Notes under the pieces: generated by a model
Seen by the model: the letters and a program-made list of their open reading frames with translations, nothing else
What the model was told of the DNA's origin: nothing
Databases searched by the model: none
In this document: positions 41,975-53,830 of the stretch, piece by piece
Position numbering within the stretch: position 1 is the stretch's first letter
Layout of the letters: every line of letters starts with the position of its first letter
Made by a program: the position numbers and the translations under genes
DNA from: Excoecaria cochinchinensis
Taxonomy: Eukaryota > Streptophyta > Magnoliopsida > Malpighiales > Euphorbiaceae
DNA length: 64,000 bases
Direction of reading: 5' to 3'
Assembly: GCA_947683425.1 (NCBI GenBank)
Contig: CANTUQ010000055.1
Location: 10,763,501 to 10,827,500 of the forward strand

Positions 41975-43310
41975 ATTTATCCAAGTAAGAGTATGCTTTT
42001 GAAGAAGAAGCTTTACCCTGCAATAGTTTGGCCATAATTGCAAAGTATTCTTCCTTTGTTTTTGCAGCTGCTAGTTGAGTCTGAGCAAAAGACTTCTGGA
42101 TTAGAAACTATGTTGTTGAAGGATCTGGCTTGAGAAGGTCTTGGCACTAGAGCCATTGACTAACTGTATTTTTTTTATACTAGCAGTGATTGAAAACTTT
42201 ATCCACAGCAAACTCTGAACCTTCTAATAAGATTGGTGTGAGCTTCTTTCTGGTAAAATTCTAAATACAAAGTTGTTACCTAAGGTAAGAAGAATTTTGT
42301 TGAAAAGAGCATCAAAGGAGCAAACTGTTTTTCTCTATCAGAGGAGGAGATTTTGAAAAGGTTGTTACTCTCCTAAACTTCTTGTCTAAGAATTTTAGGA
42401 ATAGCCCTATACAATCTCCACCAATAGGAAAACCAAAAGGAGAATTTGGTTGGTTCCATTTTAAGATTAAAATAGAATACCTAGGAATGTGTGAAGTTTG
42501 TGTTTTGGAAAAAAAGGCATTATACCATGCTTATTGGTAATCCTAGTAGGTATAAGTCCTGTAATGGTTTATAATGGTTTTAAAGTCAATGGGAAAGTGT
42601 TTTAGTTGGTGAACATTTTGTCCCCACTTAGTAGAAGAAAGAACTTTGTGGTTTTAGCCTTCAAAAAACTGACAGGGCCAGTCTTAGGATTGTCTTGGAA
42701 AGATACAGAACCAGTCAATTCAAGAATTGCCCTGCAATAAGGCTAGAGTTAAAAAATTATCCTTTGGAAAAAAAATTGAAATGTCCATGTGAGGCTTAAA
42801 ATAACCATCTTCCATAGTCTAGATGCTTTGGAAATCTATTTTGACAAAATATTTGAATTTTAATTTTGATTGTGATAACACAATCTTAGAATCATTTTGA
42901 GATAAAATAATTTGAGAAAATTCCTCATTTGAGGATTTTGAAATCATTTTTGTGTAGGAATCCCACTGCGAGGGTTTTGAAATCATTTTGGTGCAAGAAC
43001 TCCCCTACGAGGGTTTTGAAATGCTTTGAAAGGGGATTTTAAAGAAGATTATCCTTTCTCAAGTTTTGAAAATAGTTGAAGTGTCCTACCTAATCGTACT
43101 TCTTCAGTGGTCAGAGATTTTTGAAGTTTTTTAAACTCTAAAGCCTGTTTAAGGAGTAGTTCTAGCTCTGACTATTTTGGAAGGGTTTCAATCCGTTGCT
43201 GGATTCGAAGATTTTGGTTTTGCGAATCATCTTCTTCGATCACTTGGGCCTAAGATTTGAGTTCTATAGTAGATGAAACTGTTAATAATTTTTATTTGGT
43301 TATAACTATC
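41975..43310 (-). pseudogene. Copy C ORF2
   Basis: Highly decayed counterpart of the other two ORF2 copies. The tail (41975-42340) and the middle (42480-43060) can be followed against copy A on the minus strand, with many stops. Confidence 0.55.
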
Positions 43311-43319
43311 TTTAAGAAC

Positions 43320-43920
43320 AATTTGTATTTTCCAAAAACTTGATTTTAAATCAAATTTTTGCAAAAGATCTTTTTTGTTGGCAGTTGGATACCGAATCCA
43401 CTTTAAAGCTTTGTTAAGAGGATTGTAATTTATTACAAGCCTTAGTGTGCCTCTTTCTATTTTAGAATTTTTATTAACATAAAAAGTTACACAGCTCGAG
43501 GGTGATTTGGATTTTGTAATTAGACCTTTGGTTTCTAAATCTTGAATCTCTTTTCTATAATGTTCTTTGATTTATCTGAGTAGGTCTAGTTTTTGTTGGA
43601 ATTTTCTTTTCAGAAAAATCATTTTTATAAGGTAAATTTACCATATGTTATTTTCTATTCCAAAAATCATTTGGTAAATCAGAACAAATTTCATTTTCAA
43701 TTTCGTTTTGAAAATTAGAATTTCTTTTTTGTTTTAACAAATCATTTTGCAATTGTCTTTAAATTTTGAGAAAGGATACATCATTTTTGAAAAAACAAAA
43801 ATGTTCTTATTTTCCTTGAATTATACAATTCAATTCATTTTCATAAACAAAACATCCTTTTAAAAGGTTTAAATTCCTTGTTATGGATTTTTTAACAAAT
43901 GGGAAAATAACTTAGAATTC
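43320..43920 (-). pseudogene. Copy C protease and short RT segment
   Basis: The minus strand keeps the RT stretch equivalent to RLVINYKPLNKALKWIRYP (about 43380-43480) and, further right, decayed protease C-terminal sequence. The join between RT and ORF2 near 43315 removes the palm and RNase H. Confidence 0.6.
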
Positions 43921-43939
43921 TTTGATCATATCCCCTATT

Positions 43940-44736
43940 TTGGAATAGAAATTAAAAAGAACCATAGGCACAAATACCAGAAAATAAGAGACAGAAAATG
44001 AAAAAAGAAAAAACTATACTTAACGAAAAATAAGAAATTTGGTCGGCGAAGGATGATATGATCGGATGATGATATCTCCGATTGTAACTAAGATGAAAAT
44101 TGCAGTCAGAACTTGATGGCTCGAGCTCTAGATCGGCGGTGGTGGCTCGGCCGACGCCCGACCTTCTATGGTAAAACAACTCCGATGCGCTCATCATACA
44201 CTAAATCAAACGTACTGTGCCGAATCCGCACCCAATTTGTTATATAAAATAAAAGTAACAGAATTTCAAAGAGGAAAAATTCGAAGAAATTGTGGAGTTA
44301 TTAGTTTCCAGGAAATATAGGGGGGCTACTATGAAAACCCATAAGCGAGAAAGAAGAAAAGATTCAATTTTTATGTTTGTTTCTGGGAAATGGTAAAAGA
44401 GGAATTCAAAGGAAAGAAAAGGGAAAGTGAACTGGAATTGCAGATGAGGAGAGAAACAGATAGATGTTATTAATTATGAGCGTGGGGGAACGGTTTCACA
44501 TATCTGTTGGAGAAAGGAATATGATGATCATAGTATAATACGGTGTTTATAGTATTATATAAACTCAAGGGATACTGTTGTATTATTATCTTCTGTCTAT
44601 CAGGGATGAAACACCTTATTCTGTATTATATTATACGTGTATTAATTTTTTAAAAAATAACCAAACACTGTATATTGAATTAAACTGTATTATATAATAC
44701 TATCTTGTGTCTAATACAAAGAACCAAACATGGCCT
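43940..44736 (-). mobile_element. Foreign insert in copy C, possible MITE with captured exon
   Basis: Non-viral DNA between protease and zinc-knuckle sequences of copy C. The right edge reads on the minus strand GGCCATGTTTGGTTCTTTGT, a type of terminus common in plant hAT/Harbinger-like MITEs. A matching left terminus is not seen. On the minus strand from 44197 a frame begins MMSASELFYHRRSGVGR... and stays open for 81 codons. Its first 50 or so residues are hydrophilic with coding-like composition, the rest hydrophobic. This resembles the first exon of a host gene running into an intron. I cannot name the gene. Confidence 0.4.
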
Positions 44737-44739
44737 TAC

Positions 44740-45130
44740 AGATTTTGAACATGTTTCTACCTCACTAGAGAAATCAAACGTTGTCAATTCATCAAATTGT
44801 AAAGGTACATCATTTGCTGATGATTCAATTTTTATTTCACTTTCTGAAGTTTCAAGGATGAGGGCTTCAATTTTTTTAAATGTTTCTTCCTTAACCTATA
44901 ACTCATGAAGTTTTTGCTAACTCCACAATATTTTGAAATATGTCCTGGCTTACCACATTTGTAGCAAGTGACTTGTTTTGTATTTTGTGGTTTTCTTAAA
45001 GTCCTTTGTTTTTTGTAAGTTTTTTGTGGTTTAGACTTCTTATAAAATTCTTCTTTGTTGGGTTTTAAAAAAAAATTTTTAAAGGCTTTTTTTATAAGAT
45101 ATCGAATAATAACCTCCATAGTCTTCTGAT
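44740..45130 (-). pseudogene. Copy C zinc knuckle region
   Basis: 95-codon frame (45119-44832) rich in Lys with the knuckle CYKCGKPGHISKYC, all four ligands present. The downstream acidic linker equivalent is at 44740-44830. Confidence 0.75.
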
Positions 45131-46338
45131 AGGTTTTCTGTAGAGAGCTTAAATTGTTTGTAGAAAGATCCTAGCTCTTACCTAGTTTTCTTCATTTTTC
45201 ATTTTAAATGTTTTTAAAGTTTTAAATCTTGACAAATTTTCAAGCCTTCCTTTTGTGTGAAGCTAACTAATTCCTTATATGTTAATTGATTATAAGGATT
45301 CTTATTAATTCCAAAAGCTTCTTATTGCGAACTCTCTCTCTTAATAAAGTAGGAAGACCTAATAGAATTTTTTTTCCAAAAAGGTTGGTTAGAATCTTCC
45401 CTAGGCATTACCCTTGTTAAGAAAGTGTTTTTGTAGTTTTGAGAATTAGAGACTTTTTTGCAACGATGATTTGAACGAAGTTATGCATTTTTGTCTTTTA
45501 GATGGGAAGAGTCACCTATGAAGTACAAGCTAATTTTGTGGATTAGGGTTGCTACTACATCTTGTATCGGGTTCCCAATTTTATCAAGAATGGGTATTTC
45601 ATCCTCTATGGTTTGAATGGGACCAAATATTTGTAGCTATTGCTATGTAGTGAGACAATAATCCCACCAACCTTAGTTGTCCAGAGAATCCTGCTATAAT
45701 GTATTCTGCTATAGATATTGTATTCAAACATACTATCTATATTCCATGGTTTGGGTTTTGTAGGAACTTACTAGAGAATACTAAAGATGTTGTATTATAA
45801 ACATACCATCTATATTCCATTCATAAATAGTTGTGGCATTAAACTGAGTACAAGACAAAATGTTCGGTCTATTTTCTATACCCATGTCTGGTGCACTGGT
45901 AATGGTGAGAGGTTGGCCTTTTTGCCAATAGAGTTTGTTGAAGTTTACAGTTTTGAACTTGTTATTGGTCTTATTCAAAGTCAGATACCTAATCTAAAAC
46001 ACTTGCAATTCTATTTTTGTCAAGGGTGTCATGTGCAATTACGGGTGCAAAGTAGGTGTTTGTTCTATTTTATTATGTTTTGGGTTGGATAAATTCTGAT
46101 TTACCTTCCTTGAACAGTTTTTGACTTGTTTCCAAAATCTACAAAGGTTTAAAAACAAGACTTTTCAGTTTTAAATCTACTATTTCAACAGGGGAAAAAT
46201 AGTGAATTTTTGATTTTTTTCTATCCAAGTCAATTGCTTAGCAACTGTACTAAAATGAGCATTTGTAAAGTTATTTTGTTGAAATACATTTTTAATATCC
46301 TTGTCTGTGTTTTCATTTGAAATTTTGTAAGGAGCAGC
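45131..46338 (-). pseudogene. Copy C capsid and ORF1 N-terminal remnant
   Basis: Decayed counterpart of 35900-37210 in copy A. The recognisable KLYWQKGQPLTITSAPDMG lies in the frame 45978-45781. A local duplication of the segment around ATACTATCTATATTCCAT (45727-45830) adds extra sequence. Ends where T3 inserted. Confidence 0.6.
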
Positions 46339-46582
46339 TGTAGACACTAGGTCCCGAGACAGTTTAGATAAGGATTATCTAATGATTAGATTAAGTGTGC
46401 CTGTTTTCAGGCAAAAATGAAAGTTGAAAGTGATGGTTTCCTTATCAAAATTGATTTATATAAAAATAAATAAAAATGTATTTTAACAATATTTTAAAAA
46501 TGTTTTAAAAATTATTTTAAAAGAAAAAAAAGTGAGTTTTGGAAGTATTGTGTTTTAGCAAAATTAAAAAAAAAAAAATTAC

Positions 46583-46715
46583 GAGTGTCGGGGTGCGGCA
46601 GCGCCCAGCGCGTAGACGGAGCGCGCTCGCCTGCAAGCTGGGCGTCGCTTGAGCAGCTGTACGCGCGCGTTGTGCGCCGACGGGCATCGCTCGCCCGCGC
46701 GACCCCGACAGCTTT
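46583..46715 (+). repeat. GC-rich block of the T3 LTR
   Basis: CpG-dense block starting GTCGGGGTGCGG and ending GCGACCCCGACA, so its two ends (TGTCGGGGT / ACCCCGACA) pair with each other. Unrelated in sequence to the GC block of T1 although at the same LTR position. Confidence 0.7.
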
Positions 46716-46879
46716 TTTGGCCGTTTTTGCTCATTTTTAAGTGTTTTTCTTCATCTTTTTGTAGAATTTAATTTTAAAACCTTTTGAATTCTAAATGTTT
46801 CAAATTCATCAGTTTTTTGTGGTTATAGGAATTAAATTGATTTTAATTTTTTTATTAAAAATCTGATTTTTTGGCGAGG

Positions 46880-46886
46880 TATAAAA
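46880..46886 (+). promoter_or_regulatory. TATA box of the T3 LTR
   Basis: TATAAAA after GGCGAGG, roughly 540 bp into the LTR and followed by A/G-rich leader sequence. Confidence 0.5.
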
Positions 46887-47521
46887 TCATTTTTAGAGAG
46901 AGAATTAAGGGGGAATTTTCTTTAGAAAAAAATATTTTCTTCTTCTTTCTATTCAATAACAAATTCTCTCAATTTTCTAAAAGATTTTCCTAAGTTAATT
47001 CTTAAGGCAAAAAGAACAATTTTTGTTCTTGGGAATTATCTTCCTTTTTATTTAACAATTTTTACCCTGAGACAAATAAATTAATTATTTGTTCTTAAGA
47101 TAAAATTTCTCTTCAATATTTTATTTTTCTAATATCATTCTTACAAATCAAGACAAGTAGATTAATCACTTACCTTCATTCATCACATTAAATTTTGAGA
47201 GTAAGCATTCTTGGCTCAATTTTTAATTCAATTTTTAATTTAATTTTTATTTACAATTAATTAGTCATCATGTAGATTTTTAAATCTTTTCTTTTTTTTT
47301 TATTGTTTATGTGGCTTAGTTATGTAATTTGATGTTCTTAGTATATTTTATTTTATTCTTGCATATTTAATTTGATTCTTCATTTGTTGTTGTTGTTGTT
47401 GTTATTATTATTATTATTTAACTTGCCTTAACATGTATTGTTTATTTTATTTATTTGCTATTTTTGCTTGTTTGATTGTTCATCTTTCTATTGTTATTGT
47501 CTATTATTATTATTGTTATTG

Positions 47522-47523
<2 letters not shown>

Positions 47524-47583
<60 letters not shown>

Positions 47584-47644
47584 TACTATTGTGATTATTG
47601 TTATTATTACTATTACTCTTATTATCATTATCTATTATTACTAC

Positions 47645-47717
<73 letters not shown>
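47524..47717 (+). repeat. (ATT)n microsatellite in the T3 LTR
   Basis: Two long ATT tracts separated by ACT/GTT/ATC-variant sequence, beginning about 1.19 kb from the LTR start. Confidence 0.95.
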
Positions 47718-48900
47718 TATTGCTATAATTTGTTGAATTTTATTATTATTAATTTTATGTTTTCATGCATGTTGAATTTTATTATTATTATTTTATACTT
47801 TTTTATGCATGTTGAATTGTTAATATGATAAGTTGCATATTTTTATTTTGTCATTTAATTGATTTGTCATACATGATGCATTTTTATTTGTTTTATTTTA
47901 ATTTTTTTTTTATGTTGTATGTTTAAATTTATTTTTTGTTACTAACATCACTTTCATTTGTGTTTTTTTTATTTCAATACCCATTTTTTTATGTGTGAGT
48001 TTATTCAATGGCAAGTGGGAGCCCATGGAGATTTGAAGATACCATTTGGGAGTTATTTATTATTTTTATTGTTTTTCATTATTTTGGGTTTATTTATTTT
48101 ATCCTGTAATTTGTAATAAGTTTATTTTTAGGCACTCTAAAAAGAAAATTACAAAAATATTTCTATTAAATTAACTTGTAACTTTTTCTAATAAAATGGG
48201 ACAAATGACCTAGTTTTTTTATACCTAAATATACCATCACCTTTAACACATTTTTTAAAGTGCATGCGAGGACCAATGTCCTCATCCTTAATAAATAGCC
48301 CGTTTTATGTATGATTTGTATTTTATTTACAATGGGGGTTGTATTTCGCCCTTAGTTTTGTTGTAATTATTGTACTTTTATTTACTTTATTTACCACTTT
48401 CATTATATGATTGACATGCGCATTAAATTACTGCATTTGGATTGAATCGAAAATGGGATGAAACGCTAAACTAAAAACTCAATTATAACTTTAATCAACA
48501 TATGAATAAATGGAAAGTCCCGAACCTTCTTTGGTCTTAGGCTCAATGAGGTTAGAGGACCATCTCAATGTTTCATTGGGTTGGGGCCTCCAAAATATCT
48601 CTTGTTGCCTCACAAAAGGCCCAATTTGCATAGTCCTAGGCTCTATAAGGCGAGAGGACCATCCTAATGTTCTATTAGGGTAGGGTCTCCAAGACACCTC
48701 TGGCTTGCCAAAAATGGACATAGCAGCGCTGTCTTAGGCTCACTGAGGCTAGACGACCATTCCCAATCTTCTATTGGGTGGCGACTCGAAGAAACCTCCT
48801 TGTTGCCCAAAATAGATGCACTTGTAATTTCTTACAAGTTTTATGAACCTCTCTCGATCGCCCTAAAAGAGGGCGTTCCGGGGTTCGGCGCACGTCACAG

Positions 48901-48917
48901 TGGCGACTCCACTGGGG
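48901..48917 (+). other. T3 primer binding site (tRNA-Arg)
   Basis: TGGCGACTCCACTGGGG, a full 17-base match to the complement of the 3' end (with CCA) of plant tRNA-Arg(ACG). One G separates it from the LTR. Confidence 0.92.
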
Positions 48918-49763
48918 ACAATACTCGAGACTTCGCTTCGAAAGTACCTTGGTTAAAATTTATGATTGAGTTTTAGTTTAAAAATTTTCATCCTTTTTTG
49001 AAACTACATTACATCAATGCTAGAGCCTTAGATTATGCTAGTTTGGTCCCTTTTCTAGCCCCGGTGCATTCCCAAAGCTCGACCCTACGTTCATTCAATG
49101 TGGGGAAGTGTTAAGGATAATCACCAGCCCAAGCCTCGTACCTTATGGGATATCAAATGGAGACCCAATCGGTCGTTATGCTTGTGATGATCTAGACTCA
49201 TTGGCAAGGACCATGGTTGGGTAGCCCTAAAGTATCATCACCTTTGACCAAAGCTCATGTAATTGCAATAGATACTTCCACCAGGTGAAATGTACCATAA
49301 TACCGTGCTTGCTATGTGGGCCGTCATATATTGAACAAAATTAGCTAAATTAAATGGTCTTCATCAAAGGCTTTTATGCCCCGGTGGGCTCATCTTAATT
49401 TAATTGAATTGTTTAAATATATAATGGCCAAACACCCATATGTATGTACATTAGGCAAAAGATGTTATGCTGCCGGTTTTCCACCGTGCACCATACACGT
49501 CCAATGGGTTCCCTGTCAACCCTTGGATAAAGCCTACCTAGGAAAGAGGCTACACTACCTCGTGTGTGGGAGAGATAAGGTTGGAAGGATCTATCTACTT
49601 GCATGTGTTTGTTTATGCTGCATCAGCACGACCATGCATTGCATTTTAATCATGTATCATCCTAACAGAGGTGTATTCTGCAGCCATCATAGATTCGTCC
49701 AGGTGGTTTAGGGGTCCCGACGGTCGGCTAAGAAGGATTCCACTTTTTGGACTACCATAGCCA
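48918..49763 (+). other. T3 untranslated leader
   Basis: No gene. Colinear with the leaders of T1 and T4, including GACCCTACGTTCATTCAATG and GGGAGAGATAAGGTTGGAAG. Confidence 0.6.
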
Positions 49764-51290
49764 GTGTCAGATCAGAGTTCAAATTCTCATTCAGAGGGTA
49801 GTGAGATATTATCTTCTGAATCATCAGCTGAGATAAGTATGACTAACCAATCAAGTGGGTCTGATGCAACCCGAGCAATGATTACTGAAGAGGTAGGGAG
49901 GAAAATGGAAGCGTTTGAGGCTAGAATGATGGCAATGATGGGCAACCTGGCTACTACCCTAGCCCCACTTGCTGGGCCACAAGCTGCTGCTCCAATTAGG
50001 GGGCAAGATGAACAAGGGGCTGTAAGAGAGGATCCCCCAGCGGTAGTTGATCCACATGGGGTTGAGCCAAGAGCGCCAGCACCTGTTGAGTGCAAAGAAG
50101 GCCCTAAATCTGAGATTAACTTATGGGAGGAGCAAGAGGAACAGATGGTAACTAAGGGAAAGTCGGCCAAGCTGGAGGATGCGATGTGGAAAAATATGGA
50201 GGAGAAGTTTGAAGCCATGACGAGAATGTTGATGGTAGGAAGGGCAATGAACCCTAAGGATCGAGAGCTGGACGGTGATGATCTGATCCCGCAGAACTTG
50301 AAGATGCCTGACATTCCCAAGTTTGATTGCACTTCTGACCCTGCTGCACACATCAAGCAGTATTCATTGGTCATGAAGGGAACAACTCTGACAAGGAAGT
50401 AAAAGATAGAGTACTTTTGCCTTAGTCTCACAGGGGCTGCCATTGACTGGTACCATGGGTTTGACAGAAGATCCAAAGAAGACTGGGACTTATTGATTGA
50501 AGAGTTCCTAAATCAATATGATTGTAGTACTAGGATGGAGGTCATGTTGAAGGATTTAGAGCTACTGCAGAAAAAGGCTGGGGAGTCTTTTCATGAGTAC
50601 CTCACTCGGTGGAGGAACCGAGTTATGGAGATGAATCACAAACCTGATACTCCTGATCAGATCTGATTGTTCATTCGGAATGCTAGCCCCTACCTGAGAG
50701 ATGGACTAAAAATGAAAGGGCTGAAGGATTGGGAGTCCTTGAAGGACATCACCATAGAGGCAGAGGGTGAATACATGGCTAGGAGGGCCAGTAGTGAGGC
50801 TTATGCTAAGAAGGGCTATACTAATCAAGGGGCAACCAAGTCTGCAAGTTCTAGTAGTCGCAATAGAACTGGGAAGACATCTAAGGTGCCAATAACAGGT
50901 GTGAATCAGAGGTATTTCTCAAATTTGGGTCGGCCTTTGTCATGGGTATTAAAAAGATTGATAAAAGAGGGGAAGCTACAACCCCCTATCACCCAGGCCA
51001 GCTAGGACCCAAGGGCAACTGGGGCATAAAGAGAATGAATATTGTGCCTTTCACCAACATACTGGGCATTTGATAGACAATTGTATGAGGCTGAGGCATC
51101 AGATTTAGGATCTGATCGATAGTAAGCAGATCACTGATCCTGAGTGGAGAGAGAGCAAGAAGAAGTCTAACTATAATACTGTGCCACAATCTGTCTCTAT
51201 GATTGGGTCGAGCCTATCTAAATGGTATGTCTTGCAGGATTTGTATGGGAATGAATACGTTGCTATCACTCGTCCTGAGGCAAACGAATA
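49764..51290 (+). pseudogene. T3 gag
   Basis: Starts MSDQSSNSHSEGSE. A Ser-rich N-terminus and helix (MEAFEARMMAMMGNL) are followed by the gag core: MPDIPKFDCTSDPAAHIKQY, then past a stop (50400) FCLSLTGAAIDWYHG, EEFLNQYDCSTRMEV and ESFHEYLTRWRNRV. A TGA at 50665 follows. Next comes the Tat module RYFSNLGRPLSWVLKRLIKEGKLQPP, a stop at 51003, and after a frame change the knuckle-like YCAFHQHTGHLIDNC with LRHQI. Only one such module is present. It is the intact-architecture reference for the deleted gags of T1 and T4. Confidence 0.85.
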
Positions 51291-51294
51291 AGGG

Positions 51295-52100
51295 ATGCCC
51301 ATGGCGGTGATAGATTGTTGGTCCACTAGTGAGAGTGGAGAAGAAGACGAAGATGAAGAGGAAGGAGAGAAGTTTGTGGATCGGTGGGAGTCAGATGGAG
51401 AAGGGAAGGAAGTAGGGGCTGTGACAAGAAGCGGAAGAGTGGTCCCAGAGGCGGAGAAGTCAAAAGACCCAGTGCAAGCACCTGCAAAAAAGGAGCCGGA
51501 AGAGAATTCCATAGTAAAGCAGTTAAAAAAGACCACGGCTCAAATATCTATTTGGGATCTTTTAGGATAGTCCCCATCCCACAAACAGAAGTTGGTTGAG
51601 GCTTTGAGTGAATCTACCGTGGCCAACACAATTTCTCAATTCGAGTTGTTAGATCTTGTCAAAGGGGGATCAGGAGAGAGATTGGTGTACTCTGATGCTG
51701 ACCTACCAGTTGAGGGCCGCAATCACAACCGACCGCTGTACATCAAGGCGCAAATTAATGGCAAGCACACCGCTTGTGTTATGGTTGATGATGGATCATC
51801 CATAAATGTTTGCCCTTTGGTGGCACTTCAGGCTTTTAGGCTAGATGAATGTATGCTGAGCAAATCTGATTTAACCATCACGGCCTATGATAATTCTTGA
51901 AGACAAGCATCGAGAATATATAGAGCACTGGTCAAGACTGGGCCCATTGAAACGGAGGCAGAATTTGTGGTTTTATATATCCCAATAAATTTCTCAGCTC
52001 TACTTGGAAGGCCATGGTTCCATAAATTGGGGGGAGTGCCATCTACCCTACACCAGATGATCAAGATACCACATGAAGGAGAGGCGGTAACCATTAAAGC
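51295..52100 (+). pseudogene. T3 protease
   Basis: One frame containing an acidic stretch (SGEEDEDEEEGEKF), then after a TAG at 51568 the retropepsin region: YIKAQINGKHTACVMVDDGSS (active-site triad reads DDG rather than the usual DSG or DTG) and INVCPLVALQAF. A TGA at 51898 precedes TEAEFVVLYI and FSALLGRPWFHKLGGVPSTL, the conserved LLGRPW close of Tat proteases. The two stops are of C-to-T type (CAG/CGA). Confidence 0.8.
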
Positions 52101-52949
52101 AGTGAGAGAAAACCAAGTGTCTGCCTTGGGGTTTTCTAACCAGCCATTTAGTGGCTTTCAAATATCGGTGATAGGAGAAGAGCAAGGTTCAGTAGATAGC
52201 CCTCAGGTTGTGAATATGATGAAGAAGATGCACTTTCTCCCAGGAGCTGGTTTGGGTAAAAACTCACAAGGGCTGCAGTCTGCTATCACTACACAAGGCC
52301 AAAAAGATCGAAAGGGTTTAGGGTACAAAGAAGAGCGTGGCAAGAAGAAAATATCAGAGAAGATCCCCCACATTTTAGAGAGTTTTGTTCCAGCATCCTC
52401 GGTCTGTGCTTACACTGGAGAAGAAGAGCCTCAGTTGGTGGATGGAAAGATCATTCCAGGTTTTGAAATCTTTAATGATGTCTTTGACTGGGAGGTTGGA
52501 GTTATCAAATTTGCAAAGGACTTCTGGGATGAAGAGTTTATGACTCAATACAGTGTCTGCGATAGGGATAGGCCCGAGGAGATTGTCATTGACAAGCTGT
52601 TAGCGACCAGGTTGAAGGGAAAAGAGAAGATAGCAGAGTCAGATTTGAAGATTCAAAATTTGAAGATTTCACTGGAAGTAGTTAAAAAACCTCCACCAAG
52701 CCAAGAAGCCAAGGCACAGTCGACTGCAACATCGGCGTCGACAAAAAATGAAGATAATAGTTATTTAGATAATCTTTTTATGCAAGAACTTTTCAGTAAT
52801 AACAATGTTAATGTTTCTGATTATATTAATGAGATGAATAACTTTGCTTGTGTAATGATTCTAATGATTTCATTTCTCATGATCATAAATATAATGCATT
52901 CATTTTTGACATTAACTCAACTAGCACAACTGCATTTAATCTCTGAACT
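52101..52949 (+). pseudogene. T3 G-patch and linker to RT
   Basis: The same open frame carries KMHFLPGAGLGKNSQGLQ and KDRKGLGYKEERGKK, a G-patch motif as known between protease and RT in Tat/Ogre elements. An acidic stretch follows (GKIIPGFEIFNDVFDWE, EEIVIDKLLATRLKG). Near 52850 the frame shifts by one, and the run into RT (FNL...TLENPKKI) continues in another frame. Confidence 0.75.
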
Positions 52950-53830
52950 TTGGAGAACCCAAAGAAAATTTTGATAGCATCAGACATAAACCCTGAAGAG
53001 AGGTTAAAATTTGAGAGAATTTTAAAAAAATATGAAAAAGTCTTTGCCTGGACCTACGAGGACATGCCGGGAATTGATCGAGATATCGCTGAACATACCA
53101 TCCCAACCTACCCAGGGAGTAAACCAGTCAAGCAAAAGCTCAGAAGACTTAGACCAGAATGGGCACAAAAGGTGAAAAAAGAGATCCATAAGCAGATTGA
53201 GGCTAAGTTTCTAATAGAGGTTCAATACCCGACCTGGTTAGCTAATGTAGTTCTTGTGGCTAAAAAGGATGGAAAGGTTCGAGTATGTGTGGATTATTGG
53301 GACATGAACAAGGCCTGTCTGGAAGACGAATTCCTTTTACCTCATATTGATGTGCTGGTAGATAGTGCAGCTGCTTGCATGATGTATAGTTTTGTGGATG
53401 GGCACGCAGGGTACAATCAAATCCTCAATAAGATAGCGGATCGAATTAAGACAACCTTCATCACTGAATGGGGTACATTTGCCAACCGGGTTATGCCTTT
53501 TTGATTAAAGAATGCAGGAGCAACCTATCAAAGAATGGCCACCAGAGTTCTCAATGTTTGATTCACAAGGAAATGGAGGGGTATGTTGACGACATGATGA
53601 TCAAGTCAGCTACCCGGGAAGGTCACTTTGAGGCTTTGGAAAAGTTCTTTCAAAGGATCAATAAGTACAATCTGCGCCTTAATCCTAAGAAGTGCATCTT
53701 TGGGGTTACCTCGGGTAAGCTATTGGGCCATGTGGTAAGCCAGAGAGGAATTGAAGTAGATCCTAATAAGGTCAGAGCCATTAGAGAGATGTTGTACCTC
53801 AGAAAGAAAAGGAAGTTAGAAGTTTCCTAG
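52950..53830 (+). pseudogene. T3 reverse transcriptase
   Basis: Frame 52950-53504 shows TLENPKKI-type start, YEKVFAWTYEDMPGID, KVRVCVDYWDMNKAC, LPHIDVLVDSAA and FVDGHAGYNQI (first catalytic Asp) and TTFITEWGTF. It ends with a frameshift near 53500. The second frame has GYVDDMMIKS (catalytic Asp pair, intact, 53582-53593), LRLNPKKCIFGV and KLLGHVVSQRGIEVDP. Apart from the shift and a few substitutions the catalytic residues survive. Confidence 0.85.

Larger units (their letters stand above)
41960..46338 (-). mobile_element. Endogenous caulimovirid copy C
   Basis: Minus-strand copy facing copy B tail to tail. From right to left: ORF1 N-terminal part, capsid, zinc knuckle, a foreign insert (43940-44736), protease, a short RT piece, then ORF2 directly. 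RT C-terminus and RNase H are missing. Its upstream end is cut at 46338 by Tat element T3, at a point matching copy A near 37205. Confidence 0.75.
46339..48899 (+). repeat. T3 5' LTR
   Basis: TGTAGACACTAGG ... GGCGCACGTCACA. It holds a GC-rich block at 46583-46715, TATAAAA at 46880, an ATT microsatellite (47524-47717), a GAGGACCAATGTCC-type segment and a U5 with three 100-bp units ending in a PBS-like TGGCGACTCGA (48779-48789). Confidence 0.9.

Noticed and set aside
49787..50476. 229-codon minus-strand open frame
   Set aside because: Exact antisense of the T3 gag, which has clear gag motifs on the plus strand. The minus frame has no recognisable domain.
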